In this document: piece after piece, positions 1 through 11,765 of the stretch
Layout: every line of letters starts with the position of its first letter
Numbering within the stretch: position 1 is the first letter of the stretch
Assembly: GCF_008727775.1 (NCBI RefSeq)
Contig: NZ_CP044232.1
Coordinates: forward strand, 1,178,001-1,242,000
Source: Microbacterium lushaniae
GTDB taxonomy: Bacteria; Actinomycetota; Actinomycetes; Actinomycetales; Microbacteriaceae
Reading direction: 5' to 3'
Length of the DNA stretch: 64,000 nucleotides
Position numbers and translations under genes: made by a program
The notes under the pieces: model-generated
Seen by the model: the letters and a program-made list of their open reading frames with translations, nothing else
Databases searched by the model: none
Told to the model about the DNA's origin: nothing

Positions 1-1013
1 CGATCGGCCAGAAGGGTTCCACGATCGCCGCCGTCAAGGGCGCCCTCGAGGACGCCGGCGCGATGGAGTACACCACCATCGTCGCCGCCCCCGCGTCCGA
101 CCCGGCAGGCTTCAAGTACCTCGCCCCCTACACCGGCTCGGCCATCGGCCAGCACTGGATGTACGGCGGCAAGCACGTCCTGATCATCTTCGACGACCTG
201 TCCAAGCAGGCCGAGGCCTACCGCGCCGTGTCGCTGCTGCTGCGCCGCCCGCCGGGCCGCGAGGCATACCCCGGTGACGTGTTCTACCTGCACTCCCGTC
301 TGCTGGAGCGTTGCGCGAAGCTGTCCGACGAGCTCGGTGCGGGCTCGATGACGGGTCTGCCGATCATCGAGACCAAGGCCAACGACGTGTCGGCCTACAT
401 CCCGACCAACGTCATCTCGATCACCGACGGCCAGATCTTCCTGCAGTCCGACCTGTTCAACGCGAACCAGCGTCCGGCCGTGGACGTGGGCATCTCGGTG
501 TCGCGCGTGGGCGGTGACGCCCAGGTCAAGTCGATCAAGAAGGTCTCCGGCACGCTCAAGCTCGAGCTCGCCCAGTACCGCTCGCTTCAGGCCTTCGCGA
601 TGTTCGCGAGCGACCTGGATGCCGCTTCCCGCCGCCAGCTGTCGCGCGGTGCTCGCCTGACCGAGCTGCTCAAGCAGCCGCAGTACTCGCCGTACCCGGT
701 GGAGGAGCAGGTCGTGTCGATCTGGGCCGGCACCAACGGCAAGCTCGACTCGATCGAGGTCTCCGACGTGCTGCGTTTCGAGCGCGAACTGCTGGACTAC
801 CTGCGCCGCAACTCCACGATCCTCGACACCCTGCGCGAGACCAACGTCCTCGACGACGACACCGCCGCCGAGCTGGAGCAGAAGGTGGACGCGTTCCTCC
901 TGGAGTTCCAGGCCGGCGATGGACAGGGCATCGGCGCTCCCGGCAACGAGACGGTCGAGGCCGCTGCGCTCGGGGACGTCAACCAGGAGAAGATCGTCAA
1001 GGGCCGCCGCTAA
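1..1013 (+). CDS. atpA: ATP synthase F1 subunit alpha (3' part)
   Basis: Non-catalytic nucleotide-binding alpha subunit of the F1 sector of the membrane ATP synthase. The window opens inside the gene, in frame from base 3, so about 336 C-terminal residues are present and the N-terminal beta-barrel and Walker A are outside. Visible family signatures are [11 protein letters not shown] and [10 protein letters not shown], the latter carrying the conserved arginine that reaches into the neighbouring catalytic site. The helical C-terminal domain is complete and ends in a lysine/arginine-rich tail. It is first in the visible order alpha-gamma-beta-epsilon, the standard end of a bacterial atp operon. 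The call is secure; only the missing 5' end is uncertain. Confidence 0.98.
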   Translation, partial: IGQKGSTIAAVKGALEDAGAMEYTTIVAAPASDPAGFKYLAPYTGSAIGQHWMYGGKHVLIIFDDLSKQAEAYRAVSLLLRRPPGREAYPGDVFYLHSRLLERCAKLSDELGAGSMTGLPIIETKANDVSAYIPTNVISITDGQIFLQSDLFNANQRPAVDVGISVSRVGGDAQVKSIKKVSGTLKLELAQYRSLQAFAMFASDLDAASRRQLSRGARLTELLKQPQYSPYPVEEQVVSIWAGTNGKLDSIEVSDVLRFERELLDYLRRNSTILDTLRETNVLDDDTAAELEQKVDAFLLEFQAGDGQGIGAPGNETVEAAALGDVNQEKIVKGRR

Positions 1014-1034
1014 CAGCGGCGCGAGGACACAACC

Positions 1035-3396
<2,362 letters not shown>

Positions 3397-3397
3397 C

Positions 3398-3658
3398 ATG
3401 CCGCTCCAGGTGCACCTCGTCTCGGCTGATGCCGAGGTGTGGACCGGTGAGGCCTCCCTCGTGGTCGCCAAGACGGTCGAGGGCGAGATCGGCTTCATGG
3501 CAGGTCACGAGCCGGTGCTCGCGATCCTCGCCGAGGGGCAGGTGCGCATCACGCGCGCCGACGGCTCGAAGGTCATCGTCAACGCGCAGGACGGGTTCCT
3601 GTCGATGGAGGGTGACACCGTGACGATCGTCGCCGGCAACGCCGTCCTCGTCTCCTAG
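3398..3658 (+). CDS. atpC: ATP synthase F1 subunit epsilon
   Basis: Small stalk subunit that couples the rotor to the c-ring. At 86 residues it is a short actinobacterial form containing only the N-terminal beta-sandwich domain (MPLQVHLVSADAEVWTGEA, then GEIGFMAGHEPVLAIL). The C-terminal two-helix inhibitory domain of the longer E. coli protein (about 138 residues) is absent, so autoinhibition by an extended epsilon helix is not expected. It starts one base after the atpD stop, so translation is probably coupled. It is the last gene of the operon and is followed by a long hairpin. Confidence 0.95.
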   Translation: MPLQVHLVSADAEVWTGEASLVVAKTVEGEIGFMAGHEPVLAILAEGQVRITRADGSKVIVNAQDGFLSMEGDTVTIVAGNAVLVS

Positions 3659-3671
3659 GTCGCACACACCC

Positions 3672-3738
3672 CGAAACACCACATTCCGTCCCAGACGCCC
3701 CGCATCGCGCGGTGTCTCGGACGGGATGTGGTGTTTCG
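3672..3738 (+). terminator. Long hairpin after the ATP synthase operon
   Basis: A 67-bp imperfect palindrome. The outer arms CGAAACACCACATTCCGTCC and GGACGGGATGTGGTGTTTCG pair over 20 bp with one G-U, and an inner AGACGCC/GGTGTCT stem extends the structure. It starts 13 bp after atpC and ends 21 bp before yaaA. There is no U-tract. Termination of the atp transcript is the natural reading, and the palindrome belongs to the family described in the findings. Confidence 0.75.
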
Positions 3739-3759
3739 CATGAAGGAGGAGATCGGCGG

Positions 3760-4509
3760 ATGCTGATCCTGCTGCCGCCGTCCGAGACGAAGCGTCCCGG
3801 CGGCGACGGGCCGCCGCTGCGCCTCGACACGCTGGCCCTGCCCACGCTGGGTGCGCAGCGCGCCGACGTCGTCGCGGCCCTGGTGGAGCTGTCCTCGGAC
3901 GAGGATGCGGCCGCACGCGTGCTGCGCCTGAGCGCGCGCCAGCGCGGCGAGGTCGCCGTCAACGCCGCGTTGCGGGAGGCGCCCACGATGCCCGCGGTCG
4001 ACCGCTACACCGGCGTGCTCTACGACGCCCTGGACGCGCAGACCCTGGATGGCGAATCCCGCCGGTGGCTGGGCGCGCACGTGCTCATCCACTCCGCCCC
4101 GTTCGGCCCCGTGGCCGCCGCCGACCCCATCCCCGCCTACCGGCTGGCCGCCGGCACCGCGCTCCCCGGCGTCCCTCCGCTTCGCCAGCTGTGGGCGGGA
4201 CCGGTGACTGCGGCGCTGGCGGCGGCGTCGCCCCGGTTCGTCCTCGACCTGCGTTCGGAGGCGTATGCCGCTCTGGGACCCGTCCCCGCCGGGGTGGATG
4301 CGGCGTACGTGCGCGTCGTGACCGAGACGGCCGGGGGAGCGGCACGCGCCCTCAATCACTTCAACAAACACGCCAAGGGCGCGCTCGTGCGGGCGCTGGC
4401 CGCCGAGCGGCCGCGCCTGGCCTCGACGGACGGATTCCTCCGCTGGGCCGAGCGTTCGGGCCGGATCGCGCGGCGCGGGCGACCCGGCGAGATCGAACTC
4501 GTGGTGTGA
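3760..4509 (+). CDS. yaaA: YaaA/DUF328 family peroxide-stress protein
   Basis: The product is 249 residues and begins MLILLPPSETKRPGG, the N-terminal signature of the YaaA (DUF328, UPF0246) family. In E. coli the family limits free intracellular iron and DNA damage during hydrogen peroxide stress. Also visible are the segment VDRYTGVLYDAL and the C-terminal LNHFNKHAKGALVRAL, typical of the family. An in-frame ATG 48 bp upstream exists but lies inside the preceding hairpin. The chosen ATG has a strong AAGGAGGA site at 3743-3750 with good spacing. No signal peptide, so cytoplasmic. It is a single gene between a hairpin and the next promoter. Confidence 0.85.
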   Translation: MLILLPPSETKRPGGDGPPLRLDTLALPTLGAQRADVVAALVELSSDEDAAARVLRLSARQRGEVAVNAALREAPTMPAVDRYTGVLYDALDAQTLDGESRRWLGAHVLIHSAPFGPVAAADPIPAYRLAAGTALPGVPPLRQLWAGPVTAALAAASPRFVLDLRSEAYAALGPVPAGVDAAYVRVVTETAGGAARALNHFNKHAKGALVRALAAERPRLASTDGFLRWAERSGRIARRGRPGEIELVV

Positions 4510-4535
4510 CGTGCTCGGCGGCGCCCGCGCGGCGT

Positions 4536-4565
4536 CTGCCAGGAAACACACAGCTTCGCTAGCAT
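4536..4565 (+). promoter_or_regulatory. Candidate promoter for the DUF5684-type gene
   Basis: TAGCAT at 4560-4565 fits the actinobacterial -10 pattern TAnnnT, with a weak -35-like CTGCCA 18 bp upstream. The predicted transcript has a leader of about 55 nt containing the small hairpin GCGGGG-TGTT-CCCCGC near 4573-4588. Confidence 0.4.
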
Positions 4566-4625
4566 GACGACGCGGGGTGTTCCCCGCGGTGCGCGGGCAC
4601 GACAACCCGTTCGGAAGGACTATTC

Positions 4626-5399
4626 GTGTATAACTACGACAATTCGGGCGCGGTGATCGGCCTGATCGTCGCCGGGCTCTTCATCTGGCTGATCGTCGCG
4701 GCAGCGGCGTATGTCGTGTCGTCCATCTTCTACGCCAAGCTCTTCGCCAAGGCGGGGGTCGAGGGCGCATGGCGCGGATGGGTTCCCTTCTACCGGGAGC
4801 TGATCTTCGTCAAGCTGGGTGACCTGAACCCCTGGTGGCTGCTCGTGCTCATCGGCGCCGCATTCGTGCTGAACCTCGTTCCGTACGTGGGCGTCCTGAT
4901 CGGCTGGATCCCCAGCGTCGCGGCCTACGTGTACGTCATCCTCGCCGCGTACCGCATCCAGACGAAGCTCGGCAAGGATGCTCCGTGGGTCATCCTCGCG
5001 ATCTTCCTGTGGATCGTGTGGCTGGGCATCATGGCGTTCGACCGGTCGCGCTGGACCACGGCCGTCGCTCCTGCGCCGTGGGCGCGCAACTTCCTCGCCG
5101 ACAACACGGTGTGGCCCGGCATCCCCGCCCAGGGTGCAGTCGGATACGCGCCCCCCGCAGCCCCCGGCTACCCGGCCCCCGGCGCCTACCCGCCGCCGGC
5201 TGGCTACGGCCAGCCGCCCGCAGGCTACCCGGCGCCCTCGGCACCCGGCGGCTACCCGGCCCCTGGAGCGCCCACGCCCCCGCCCGCCGCGCCGCCGACC
5301 ACGCCGCCGCCCGCGGCGCCCCCGGCAGCGACCCCGCCGCCCGCGCAGGAGCCGCCGGCGACGCCTCCCGCCCCGCCGGCCGAGCCGCCGCGCGGCTGA
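4626..5399 (+). CDS. DUF5684-type membrane protein with proline-rich tail
   Basis: The product is 257 residues. The N-terminal 140 or so residues form about four hydrophobic segments around FAKAGVEGAWRGWVPFYREL, resembling the DUF5684 family of small actinobacterial membrane proteins of unknown function. The last ~100 residues are low-complexity Pro/Ala/Gly with repeated GYPAPGAYPPP-like units, probably a disordered tail. The start is GTG 4626, preceded by GGAAGGA at 4614-4620. The gene is monocistronic and ends in a strong hairpin. The function is unknown; tails of this type sometimes recruit partners, but nothing here identifies one. Confidence 0.65.
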   Translation: MYNYDNSGAVIGLIVAGLFIWLIVAAAAYVVSSIFYAKLFAKAGVEGAWRGWVPFYRELIFVKLGDLNPWWLLVLIGAAFVLNLVPYVGVLIGWIPSVAAYVYVILAAYRIQTKLGKDAPWVILAIFLWIVWLGIMAFDRSRWTTAVAPAPWARNFLADNTVWPGIPAQGAVGYAPPAAPGYPAPGAYPPPAGYGQPPAGYPAPSAPGGYPAPGAPTPPPAAPPTTPPPAAPPAATPPPAQEPPATPPAPPAEPPRG

Positions 5400-5412
5400 C
5401 CCCGCCCGCATC

Positions 5413-5445
5413 CGATGAGCCCCCGCCCCCGGCGGGGGCTCATCG
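5413..5445 (+). terminator. Strong hairpin terminator
   Basis: A perfect 15-bp stem (CGATGAGCCCCCGCC / GGCGGGGGCTCATCG) with a 3-nt CCC loop, 13 bp after the membrane-protein stop and 22 bp before the next start. There is no U-tract, as is common in high-G+C actinobacteria. Confidence 0.75.
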
Positions 5446-5467
5446 CATTCGGGGATAGCGTGGAGGC

Positions 5468-6445
5468 ATGACCCACTCGGTTCCTCTCCGTCAGGTCGGC
5501 GCATCCGGCCTTCTCGTATCTGCCGTCGGCCTGGGCTGCAACAACTTCGGCCGCTCGGGAACGCGCACGGAGACACTCGAGGGGACGCGCGCGGTGCTGG
5601 ATGCCGCGATCGACTCGGGTGTGACCTTCCTCGACACCGCCGACGTCTACGGCAAGGAGTTCGGGCTCTCCGAGACCCTCATGGGTGAGGCGCTCCGGGG
5701 GCGCCGCGACGAGGTCGTGCTGGCCACGAAGTTCGGTCACGCCCAGCTGGCGCCGGCGGTCGTGGGTGGCGCGAAGGGATCGCGCACGACGATCCGCCGT
5801 TCGGTGGAGGCATCGCTGCGGCGCCTGCAGACGGACTGGATCGACCTGTACCAGCTGCACACGCCCGACCCGCACACCCCGATCGAGGAGACGCTGGACG
5901 CCCTCGGCGACCTCGTGCGTGCAGGCCTGGTCCGCTACGTCGGACACTCCAACCTGGCCGGGTGGCAGATCGCCGAGGCCGACGCCGCCGCCGGCCGCGG
6001 CATCCGGTTCGTCTCCGCGCAGAACCAGTACAGCCTGCTGGCGCGCGCGGCCGAGCGCGAGGTGCTCCCGGCCGCGCGGCACTTCGGCCTCGGATTCTTC
6101 CCGTTCTTCCCGCTGCACAACGGACTGCTCACGGGCAAGTTCACGCGGGAGGGCGGCCCGCAGGACAGCCGCATCCTGCGCCAGCGTCCGCACGTGTGGT
6201 CGGATGCGCCGTGGGACCGGCTGGAGGCGTATCGCGACTTCGCCGACGCGCGAGGCATCACGATGCTGCAGGCGACCTTCGGGTGGCTCCTGGCCCAGCA
6301 GCCGGTCTCCAGCGTCATCGCGGGGGCCACGACCCCCGAGCAGGTGCGCTCCAACGCCGAGGCGGCGACGGCATGGGTCCCCAGCGCCGAGGACCTCGCC
6401 GCCATCGATGAGATCCTGCCGCTGCCGGAGGATCCCGCCGCGTGA
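5468..6445 (+). CDS. Aldo/keto reductase
   Basis: NADPH-dependent oxidoreductase of the aldo/keto reductase superfamily, 325 residues. Visible are FLDTADVYG with the catalytic Asp and Tyr, LATKFG with the catalytic Lys, the substrate strand DWIDLYQLHTPDP, and the C-terminal cofactor segment VIAGATTPEQVRSNAEAA. The substrate is not predictable. The start codon lies 7 nt after TAGCGT, so the mRNA may be leaderless; GGAGG is also present just before the ATG. It is a stand-alone gene. Confidence 0.9.
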   Translation: MTHSVPLRQVGASGLLVSAVGLGCNNFGRSGTRTETLEGTRAVLDAAIDSGVTFLDTADVYGKEFGLSETLMGEALRGRRDEVVLATKFGHAQLAPAVVGGAKGSRTTIRRSVEASLRRLQTDWIDLYQLHTPDPHTPIEETLDALGDLVRAGLVRYVGHSNLAGWQIAEADAAAGRGIRFVSAQNQYSLLARAAEREVLPAARHFGLGFFPFFPLHNGLLTGKFTREGGPQDSRILRQRPHVWSDAPWDRLEAYRDFADARGITMLQATFGWLLAQQPVSSVIAGATTPEQVRSNAEAATAWVPSAEDLAAIDEILPLPEDPAA

Positions 6446-6539
6446 GTGCTCCGCAGCGCGGGCGATGCATTCCACTAAGATGTGAGGACGTCGCGGGGCT
6501 CCCTCGCGATGACCGCTCTCGGCAACCGGAGGACGTGGC

Positions 6540-7313
6540 GTGCCACAGGTGACCACCAGCACCCGCTCCGTCCGCGTGCAGGACGCGACCATCGAGCTGT
6601 CGTGGGCGGGGGTCACCGACACCGGGCGCCGCCGCGAGGTGAACCAGGATGCGGTGCTCACGAGCTTCCCGCTGTTCGTCGTCGCCGACGGCATGGGCGG
6701 GCACATCGGCGGCGAGATCGCCAGCGCCAGCACCGTCGAGCGCCTGCGCGCGATGGTCGACGACGGCACTGTGACGCCCAAGGCGATCGAGAAAGCGCTC
6801 GTGCGGGCGGTGAAGGACATCCTCTCCCACCCCGAGGCGACCGACGAGGGAACGGGCACCACGCTCACGGGGCTGTTCCTGGACACGTCGCAGAATCCGC
6901 CCCACTGGGTGACGCTGAACATCGGCGACTCCCGCGTCTATCTGCTACGCGACGGCGACCTCGTGCAGATCACCACCGACCACTCCGTCGTGCAAGAGCT
7001 GGTGGCAGCCGGCCGGCTGAGCCCCGAAGAGGCCGAGAGCCACCCCTACGGGAACGTCATCACGCGCGCAGTGGGTCCGACCGAGAGCGTCAAGCCCGAC
7101 TACGTGCGCCTGGACGTCGTCAGCGGCGACCGCTTCGTGATCTGCTCCGACGGCTTGACCAAGGAGCTCACGGACTACGGCATCCGGCATTTCCTGGATG
7201 AGAACCCCGACCCCGCCCACGCCGTCGAGGCCATGCTCGATGCCGCGCTGGAGAACGGCGGGCGCGACAACGTCACGATCGTCGTGCTCGACGTCCGCCG
7301 CGTCGCCGACTGA
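6540..7313 (+). CDS. PP2C-family serine/threonine protein phosphatase
   Basis: Metal-dependent Ser/Thr phosphatase, 257 residues, soluble. The PP2C motifs are in order: the RREVNQD segment, VVADGMGGHIGGEIAS (metal-binding Asp-Gly), GTGTTLTGL, NIGDSRVYLLRDG, CSDGLTKEL and GGRDNVTIVVLDV (metal-binding Asp). The start is GTG 6540 with GGAGG at 6528-6532. Its usual partner kinase (PknA/B type) is not in the window. The next gene is an EccC-like ATPase 91 bp downstream, and phosphatase/FHA genes often sit beside such loci, so the two may share a role. That link is inference. Confidence 0.88.
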   Translation: MPQVTTSTRSVRVQDATIELSWAGVTDTGRRREVNQDAVLTSFPLFVVADGMGGHIGGEIASASTVERLRAMVDDGTVTPKAIEKALVRAVKDILSHPEATDEGTGTTLTGLFLDTSQNPPHWVTLNIGDSRVYLLRDGDLVQITTDHSVVQELVAAGRLSPEEAESHPYGNVITRAVGPTESVKPDYVRLDVVSGDRFVICSDGLTKELTDYGIRHFLDENPDPAHAVEAMLDAALENGGRDNVTIVVLDVRRVAD

Positions 7314-7404
7314 GTCCTCCTCCCCAACCGGGGAGCCGGCCCGGTCATCCCCAGCCGCGTCGCCCGCGCGCTCGGGGCTCCGTCGCGCGCGATGAACTGG
7401 TGCG

Positions 7405-10191
7405 ATGAGCGCCGCTTCCCCGCCACCCCTGCCGCACACGGCGGATGCGACGCCGCTGTCGCTTCCGCCGCGACCCGGCGCCCCTGCGCGCCCGCCCGTG
7501 CCGTGGCTGGCATCGGCGGTGCCGGTCGTGGGGGCGCTGGGGTTCTGGGCGCTCACCGGATCGGTCTTCGCGCTGTGGTTCGCCCTCCTCGGGCCCCTCA
7601 TCGCCGTCGCCGGGATCGCGGACGGTGCGCGCGCCACGCGGCGCGCGCGGCGTTCCGCCGACCGCGAGGCGGCCGAGGCGCTCGCCCGGGTCCGGGCTGA
7701 CGTCGACCAGCGGCACGACGCGGAACGGGAGGCGCTGCGCACGCGGCATCCCGACGTCGCCGGACACCTCGCCCGGCCCGACCGGATCTGGCGGAGCGGA
7801 AGCGCCGGGGAGGGGCGCGTCGTGGTCGGCACAGGAGAGGTCGCCAGCGCCACGCGGGTGTCGGCGAGCGGGTCGCATCCCGACGACCGCCGCCTCGCGC
7901 ACGCCGCCCGCACGCTCAGCGATGCGCCGGTGGCCGTGGCGCTGGCGGCGGGATGCGTCGTGGTGGGCCCTGAGGTGACGGCCAGAGCGGTGCTGCGTGC
8001 ACTGCTGCTGCAGGTCGCTCTGGCACAGCCTCCGGGCGATGTGGAGATCGCCGCCATCGATCCCGGCGAGGCGGCGTGGATCCACGCCCTGCCGCACGCT
8101 GCCCGCTCGGGTTCCCGGCGGATCGTGTGGGCTCGCGCAGGCATGCCGCCGCCTGACGCCGATGTCGTCGTGCTGTGCGCGCGCCCCGGTGACCCGCTGC
8201 CGCCGGGCCGCGCTGTGGTGATCACGCTGACCGGTCCGGGGAGTGCGCGCGTGGAAGCGGGGGCGGACGTGCACGAGGTGGAGGTCGAGGCCTTGGGGCA
8301 GGCGCAGGCTGCCGTGATCGCCGCGGAGCTGACGGCACGGTACGCGGCAGCGGGGGTGGCGGCGGTGGACGAGGACCGCATCGTGCCGCTCTCGGCGCTG
8401 CGCGCGCCGGAACGCGAGCCCTCGCGCACCGCTCTGGCGGTGGCCGTGGGCGTCGCGGGGGGAGCGCCGTACGACGTGGACCTCGTGCGCGACGGGCCGC
8501 ACGCGGTCGTGGTGGGGATGACCGGGGCGGGCAAGAGCGAACTGCTCGTCACGTGGGTCACTGCGCTGTGCGCGCGCTATCGCACCAGCGACGTGTCGTT
8601 CCTGCTGGCCGACTTCAAGGGCGGGACCGCGTTCGAACCGCTCGCGGCACTCCCGCACGTGACGGGCGTGATCACCGACCTCGATACCGGCAGCGCGGGG
8701 CGCGCCATCGACAGCCTCCGCGCCGAGGTCCGCCATCGTGAGGGGGTCCTCGCGCGCGCCGGCGAACGCGACATCGCCGGGGTCGACCTGCCCCGCCTCG
8801 TGGTCGTCGTCGACGAGTTCGCAGCATTGCGGGATGCGCACCCAGACCTCGAACCGCTCTTCGCCGACCTCGCCGCGCGCGGCCGGGCTCTCGGCATCCA
8901 CCTCGTGCTCGGTACGCAGCGCGCCGGCGGCGTCATCCGCGACGGGCTGATGGCCAACTGCGCGCTGCGCATCAGTCTGCGGGTGGCCGACGCGTACGAC
9001 AGCACGGCCGTCGTGGGCACCCCGGATGCGGCGGCGCTGCCGGGCGATCCCGCCGCGCGCGGGCTCGCCCTCGTGCGGCGCGGTGCCGACACGCGTGCCA
9101 CGCGGGTGCGCGTGGCACTGTGCGGACCGGAGGACATCGCCGCCGCCGCACGTGGGGCGGGGCCCGCGCCGAGGGCGACGTGGCTGCCCGAGCTGCCGCC
9201 GCGCGTGGCCGTAGACGACCTGCGCACGATCGTTCCCGGCATCGTGCTGGGACTCGGCGACCAACCCGACCGGCAGCGCCAGGATCCCGTGCTCCTCCCG
9301 CCCGACGGCCGGGGTCTGCTGGTCGTCGGCGGTCCCGGGTCGGGCAAGACCACGGCGCTGCACACGATCGCCGCGCAGATTCCCGCGCGCGTATGGGTGG
9401 GGACAGACCCCGAACACGCGTGGGACGTCCTCTCGGCGCTCGCACTGGAACCGCCGCCTCCCGGCACCGCGGTCTTCCTCGACGATGTCGACGCGGTGGG
9501 CGGGCGGCTCCCGGACGAGTACGGGCGTGCCGCCGCCGACGCGATCGAGCGGCTCGTCCGTGATGCCGGGGCACTCGGCATCCGCGTCTTCGCGACCGCG
9601 CAGCGCCTGACCGGCATCGCCGGGCGCATCGCCGAACTGTTCCCGCGCAGGCTCGTGCTGCCCACCCCCAGCCGCGCCGAACACGTCGCGGCGGGCGGCC
9701 AGGCCGCGGGCTTCGCGCCATCCGCACCGCCCGGGCGGGGCGTGCTGGACGGGCTCGTCCTGCAGGTCGCCGTGGCTCCCGCGATCGCGGCCTCGGCCCC
9801 GGTGCCGGTGGTCCCGCTGTGGCAGCCTCCGGAGGGGGTATCCGGCTTCGTCACCCGCCGCGGCGTCACCGAGCCGCTGGAGAGGTGGGAGCGCACGGGG
9901 GTGCGGGTGCGCTCCGTGGACGCCGCCGACGATCCGACGGCAGCCGAGCCCGGCGGCCGAGTCGTCCTGGTCGGCGACCCGGACCAGTGGATGACGCGAC
10001 CGCGCCTGCTCGAACGCATGCGATCGGGCTCGACGCTCGTCGTGGATGCGGCGTGCGGTCGTGATCTGCGCCTTCTCACGGGCGAGCGCGACCTCCCGCC
10101 CTATGCCAGACCGCAGCGGGGCCGTGCGTGGGAGTTCGTCGGCGGACGGCCGCCCCGGCGGGTGGCTGTGACGCCCTCCGCCGACACTTGA
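7405..10191 (+). CDS. EccC-like FtsK/SpoIIIE-domain ATPase (orphan)
   Basis: The product is 928 residues. An N-terminal hydrophobic pair at about residues 32-68 anchors it in the membrane. Two ATPase modules follow. The first has Walker [10 protein letters not shown] near residue 370 and Walker [12 protein letters not shown] near 465. The second has GGPGSGKTT near 642 and FLDDVDAV near 690. This layout matches the EccC family of type VII secretion motors more than the chromosome translocase FtsK, which has a four-helix membrane domain and a gamma DNA-binding domain; neither is seen here. No WXG100 substrate, EccB, EccD or MycP is present nearby. The start at ATG 7405 has no strong ribosome site. 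Confidence 0.8.
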   Translation: MSAASPPPLPHTADATPLSLPPRPGAPARPPVPWLASAVPVVGALGFWALTGSVFALWFALLGPLIAVAGIADGARATRRARRSADREAAEALARVRADVDQRHDAEREALRTRHPDVAGHLARPDRIWRSGSAGEGRVVVGTGEVASATRVSASGSHPDDRRLAHAARTLSDAPVAVALAAGCVVVGPEVTARAVLRALLLQVALAQPPGDVEIAAIDPGEAAWIHALPHAARSGSRRIVWARAGMPPPDADVVVLCARPGDPLPPGRAVVITLTGPGSARVEAGADVHEVEVEALGQAQAAVIAAELTARYAAAGVAAVDEDRIVPLSALRAPEREPSRTALAVAVGVAGGAPYDVDLVRDGPHAVVVGMTGAGKSELLVTWVTALCARYRTSDVSFLLADFKGGTAFEPLAALPHVTGVITDLDTGSAGRAIDSLRAEVRHREGVLARAGERDIAGVDLPRLVVVVDEFAALRDAHPDLEPLFADLAARGRALGIHLVLGTQRAGGVIRDGLMANCALRISLRVADAYDSTAVVGTPDAAALPGDPAARGLALVRRGADTRATRVRVALCGPEDIAAAARGAGPAPRATWLPELPPRVAVDDLRTIVPGIVLGLGDQPDRQRQDPVLLPPDGRGLLVVGGPGSGKTTALHTIAAQIPARVWVGTDPEHAWDVLSALALEPPPPGTAVFLDDVDAVGGRLPDEYGRAAADAIERLVRDAGALGIRVFATAQRLTGIAGRIAELFPRRLVLPTPSRAEHVAAGGQAAGFAPSAPPGRGVLDGLVLQVAVAPAIAASAPVPVVPLWQPPEGVSGFVTRRGVTEPLERWERTGVRVRSVDAADDPTAAEPGGRVVLVGDPDQWMTRPRLLERMRSGSTLVVDAACGRDLRLLTGERDLPPYARPQRGRAWEFVGGRPPRRVAVTPSADT

Positions 10192-10217
10192 CCCTCCCCG
10201 CCGTCGAGTCCTACGTT
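10188..10217 (+). promoter_or_regulatory. Promoter of the amino-acid permease gene
   Basis: TTGACC (10188-10193) and TACGTT (10212-10217) are separated by 18 bp, and the GTG start at 10224 lies 6 nt after the -10. This predicts a leaderless mRNA. The -35 overlaps the stop of the preceding gene. Confidence 0.6.
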
Positions 10218-10223
10218 CAGCGT

Positions 10224-11762
10224 GTGAGCATCAGCGAACGCACCCCCACCGGCGGCAAGGGCCTGGCGACAGGCACCCTGGGGCTGTGGGGATCCGTGGT
10301 CATCGGACTCGCCTCCACGGCGCCGGTGTACTCCCTCGTCGCGACGCTGGGGTTCGTCGTCCTGGCCGTCGGAGCGCAGGCGCCCATCGCGTTCGTCCTC
10401 GCCTTCATCCCGATGCTGTTCATCGCCCTCGCGTACCGGGAACTGAACAACGCCGTCCCCGACTGCGGGACGACGTTCACGTGGGGGACGAAGGCGTTCG
10501 GTCCGTGGGTGGGGTGGATGGGCGGATGGGGCGTGGCGGTGGCCGGCATGGTCGTCCTCGCCAACCTCGCTCAGATCGCCGGCATCTACTTCTGGTCGCT
10601 GTTCGGCGACGGGTCGCTCTCGGAGAACGTCCCGCTGGTGACGGCGACGGGGGTGGCCTTCATCGCGGTGATGACGTGGGTGAGCTGGCGGGGCGTGGAA
10701 CTGGGGGAGAGGGTGCAGAACATCCTCCTCGCCATCCAGTACCTCGTCCTCGCCGTCTTCGTCGTCGCTGCCCTGTGGCGGTTCTTCGACGGCTCGGCGC
10801 CCGACCCGACGCCGTTCGACATCGCCTGGTTCAACCCGTTCGCGTTCACGGACTGGAGCGGCTTCACCGAGGCGGTTCTCCTGGCGCTGTTCATCTACTG
10901 GGGGTGGGACGCGTGTCTCGCGCTCAATGAGGAGACCAGGGACCCTGCACGCATCCCGGGGCGCGCCGCGGTGCTGACGACCGTGATCCTGCTGCTGACA
11001 TACGTGGGGGTGACGGTGGCGGCGATGATGTACGCGGGCCTGGGCGACACCGGCTCGGGCCTCGGCAACGAGGCCAACGCCGACGACGTCTTCCTCGCCC
11101 TCCGCGAGGGACTGTTCGGCCCGTTCGGGTGGGTGCTCGTGATCGCGGTGCTCATCTCGGCCGTCTCCTCCACGCAGACCACCATCCTCCCCACCGCGCG
11201 CGGCACGCTCGCGATGGCGGCATATCGGGCCCTGCCGGCGCGGTTCAGCACGGTGCATCCGCGGTATCGCACGCCCTCGTTCTCGACCCTGGTGATGGGC
11301 GTGGTCGCAAGCCTGTACTACGTGGGCATGACCCTCATCAGCGACAACATCCTGCAGGACTCGATCCTGTCGCTGGGTCTTGCCATCGCGTTCTACTACG
11401 CCATCACCGGTTACGCGTGCGTGTGGTTCTTCCGCCGCGACCTGTTCAGCTCCGCGCGCAACCTCGTCTACCGCGGCATCCTGCCGCTGGCCGGCGCGCT
11501 CATGCTGACGTACGCCTTCGTGCAGTCGGCCATCGACATGTACGACATCGACTACGGCTACACGGTCCTGCTGGGCATCGGCGGGACCTTCGTCGTCGGC
11601 ATCGGGGCGCTTGCGGTGGGGGTCGTGCTGATGATCCTGTGGTTCCTGTTCCCGGGGTCCAAGCCGTTCTTCCGCGGCGAGAGCCTCAACCGCGACACTC
11701 CCGTACTCGTCCCGGAGGATCCCGCAGGCTACCTGCGCTCGGTCGACGGCGGACTGGCGTAG
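10224..11762 (+). CDS. APC-superfamily amino acid permease
   Basis: Inner-membrane amino acid transporter, 512 residues with about 12 hydrophobic helices. The first helix carries the substrate-site loop GLASTAP typical of the APC (APA) superfamily, followed by [18 protein letters not shown] and a conserved aromatic GWMGGWG. The start is GTG 10224; a longer frame opens at 10128 but overlaps the ATPase gene and ignores the promoter. Four bases separate it from the saccharopine-dehydrogenase-like gene, so the two form an operon. Its substrate is not predictable from sequence, but the partner suggests an amino acid such as lysine or ornithine (inference). Confidence 0.85.
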   Translation: MSISERTPTGGKGLATGTLGLWGSVVIGLASTAPVYSLVATLGFVVLAVGAQAPIAFVLAFIPMLFIALAYRELNNAVPDCGTTFTWGTKAFGPWVGWMGGWGVAVAGMVVLANLAQIAGIYFWSLFGDGSLSENVPLVTATGVAFIAVMTWVSWRGVELGERVQNILLAIQYLVLAVFVVAALWRFFDGSAPDPTPFDIAWFNPFAFTDWSGFTEAVLLALFIYWGWDACLALNEETRDPARIPGRAAVLTTVILLLTYVGVTVAAMMYAGLGDTGSGLGNEANADDVFLALREGLFGPFGWVLVIAVLISAVSSTQTTILPTARGTLAMAAYRALPARFSTVHPRYRTPSFSTLVMGVVASLYYVGMTLISDNILQDSILSLGLAIAFYYAITGYACVWFFRRDLFSSARNLVYRGILPLAGALMLTYAFVQSAIDMYDIDYGYTVLLGIGGTFVVGIGALAVGVVLMILWFLFPGSKPFFRGESLNRDTPVLVPEDPAGYLRSVDGGLA

Positions 11763-11765
11763 GCG

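Noticed and set aside
10128..10223. Longer N-terminus for the amino-acid permease
   Set aside because: It overlaps the FtsK-like gene, has no membrane-protein character, and the -35/-10 at 10188-10217 would lie inside it.
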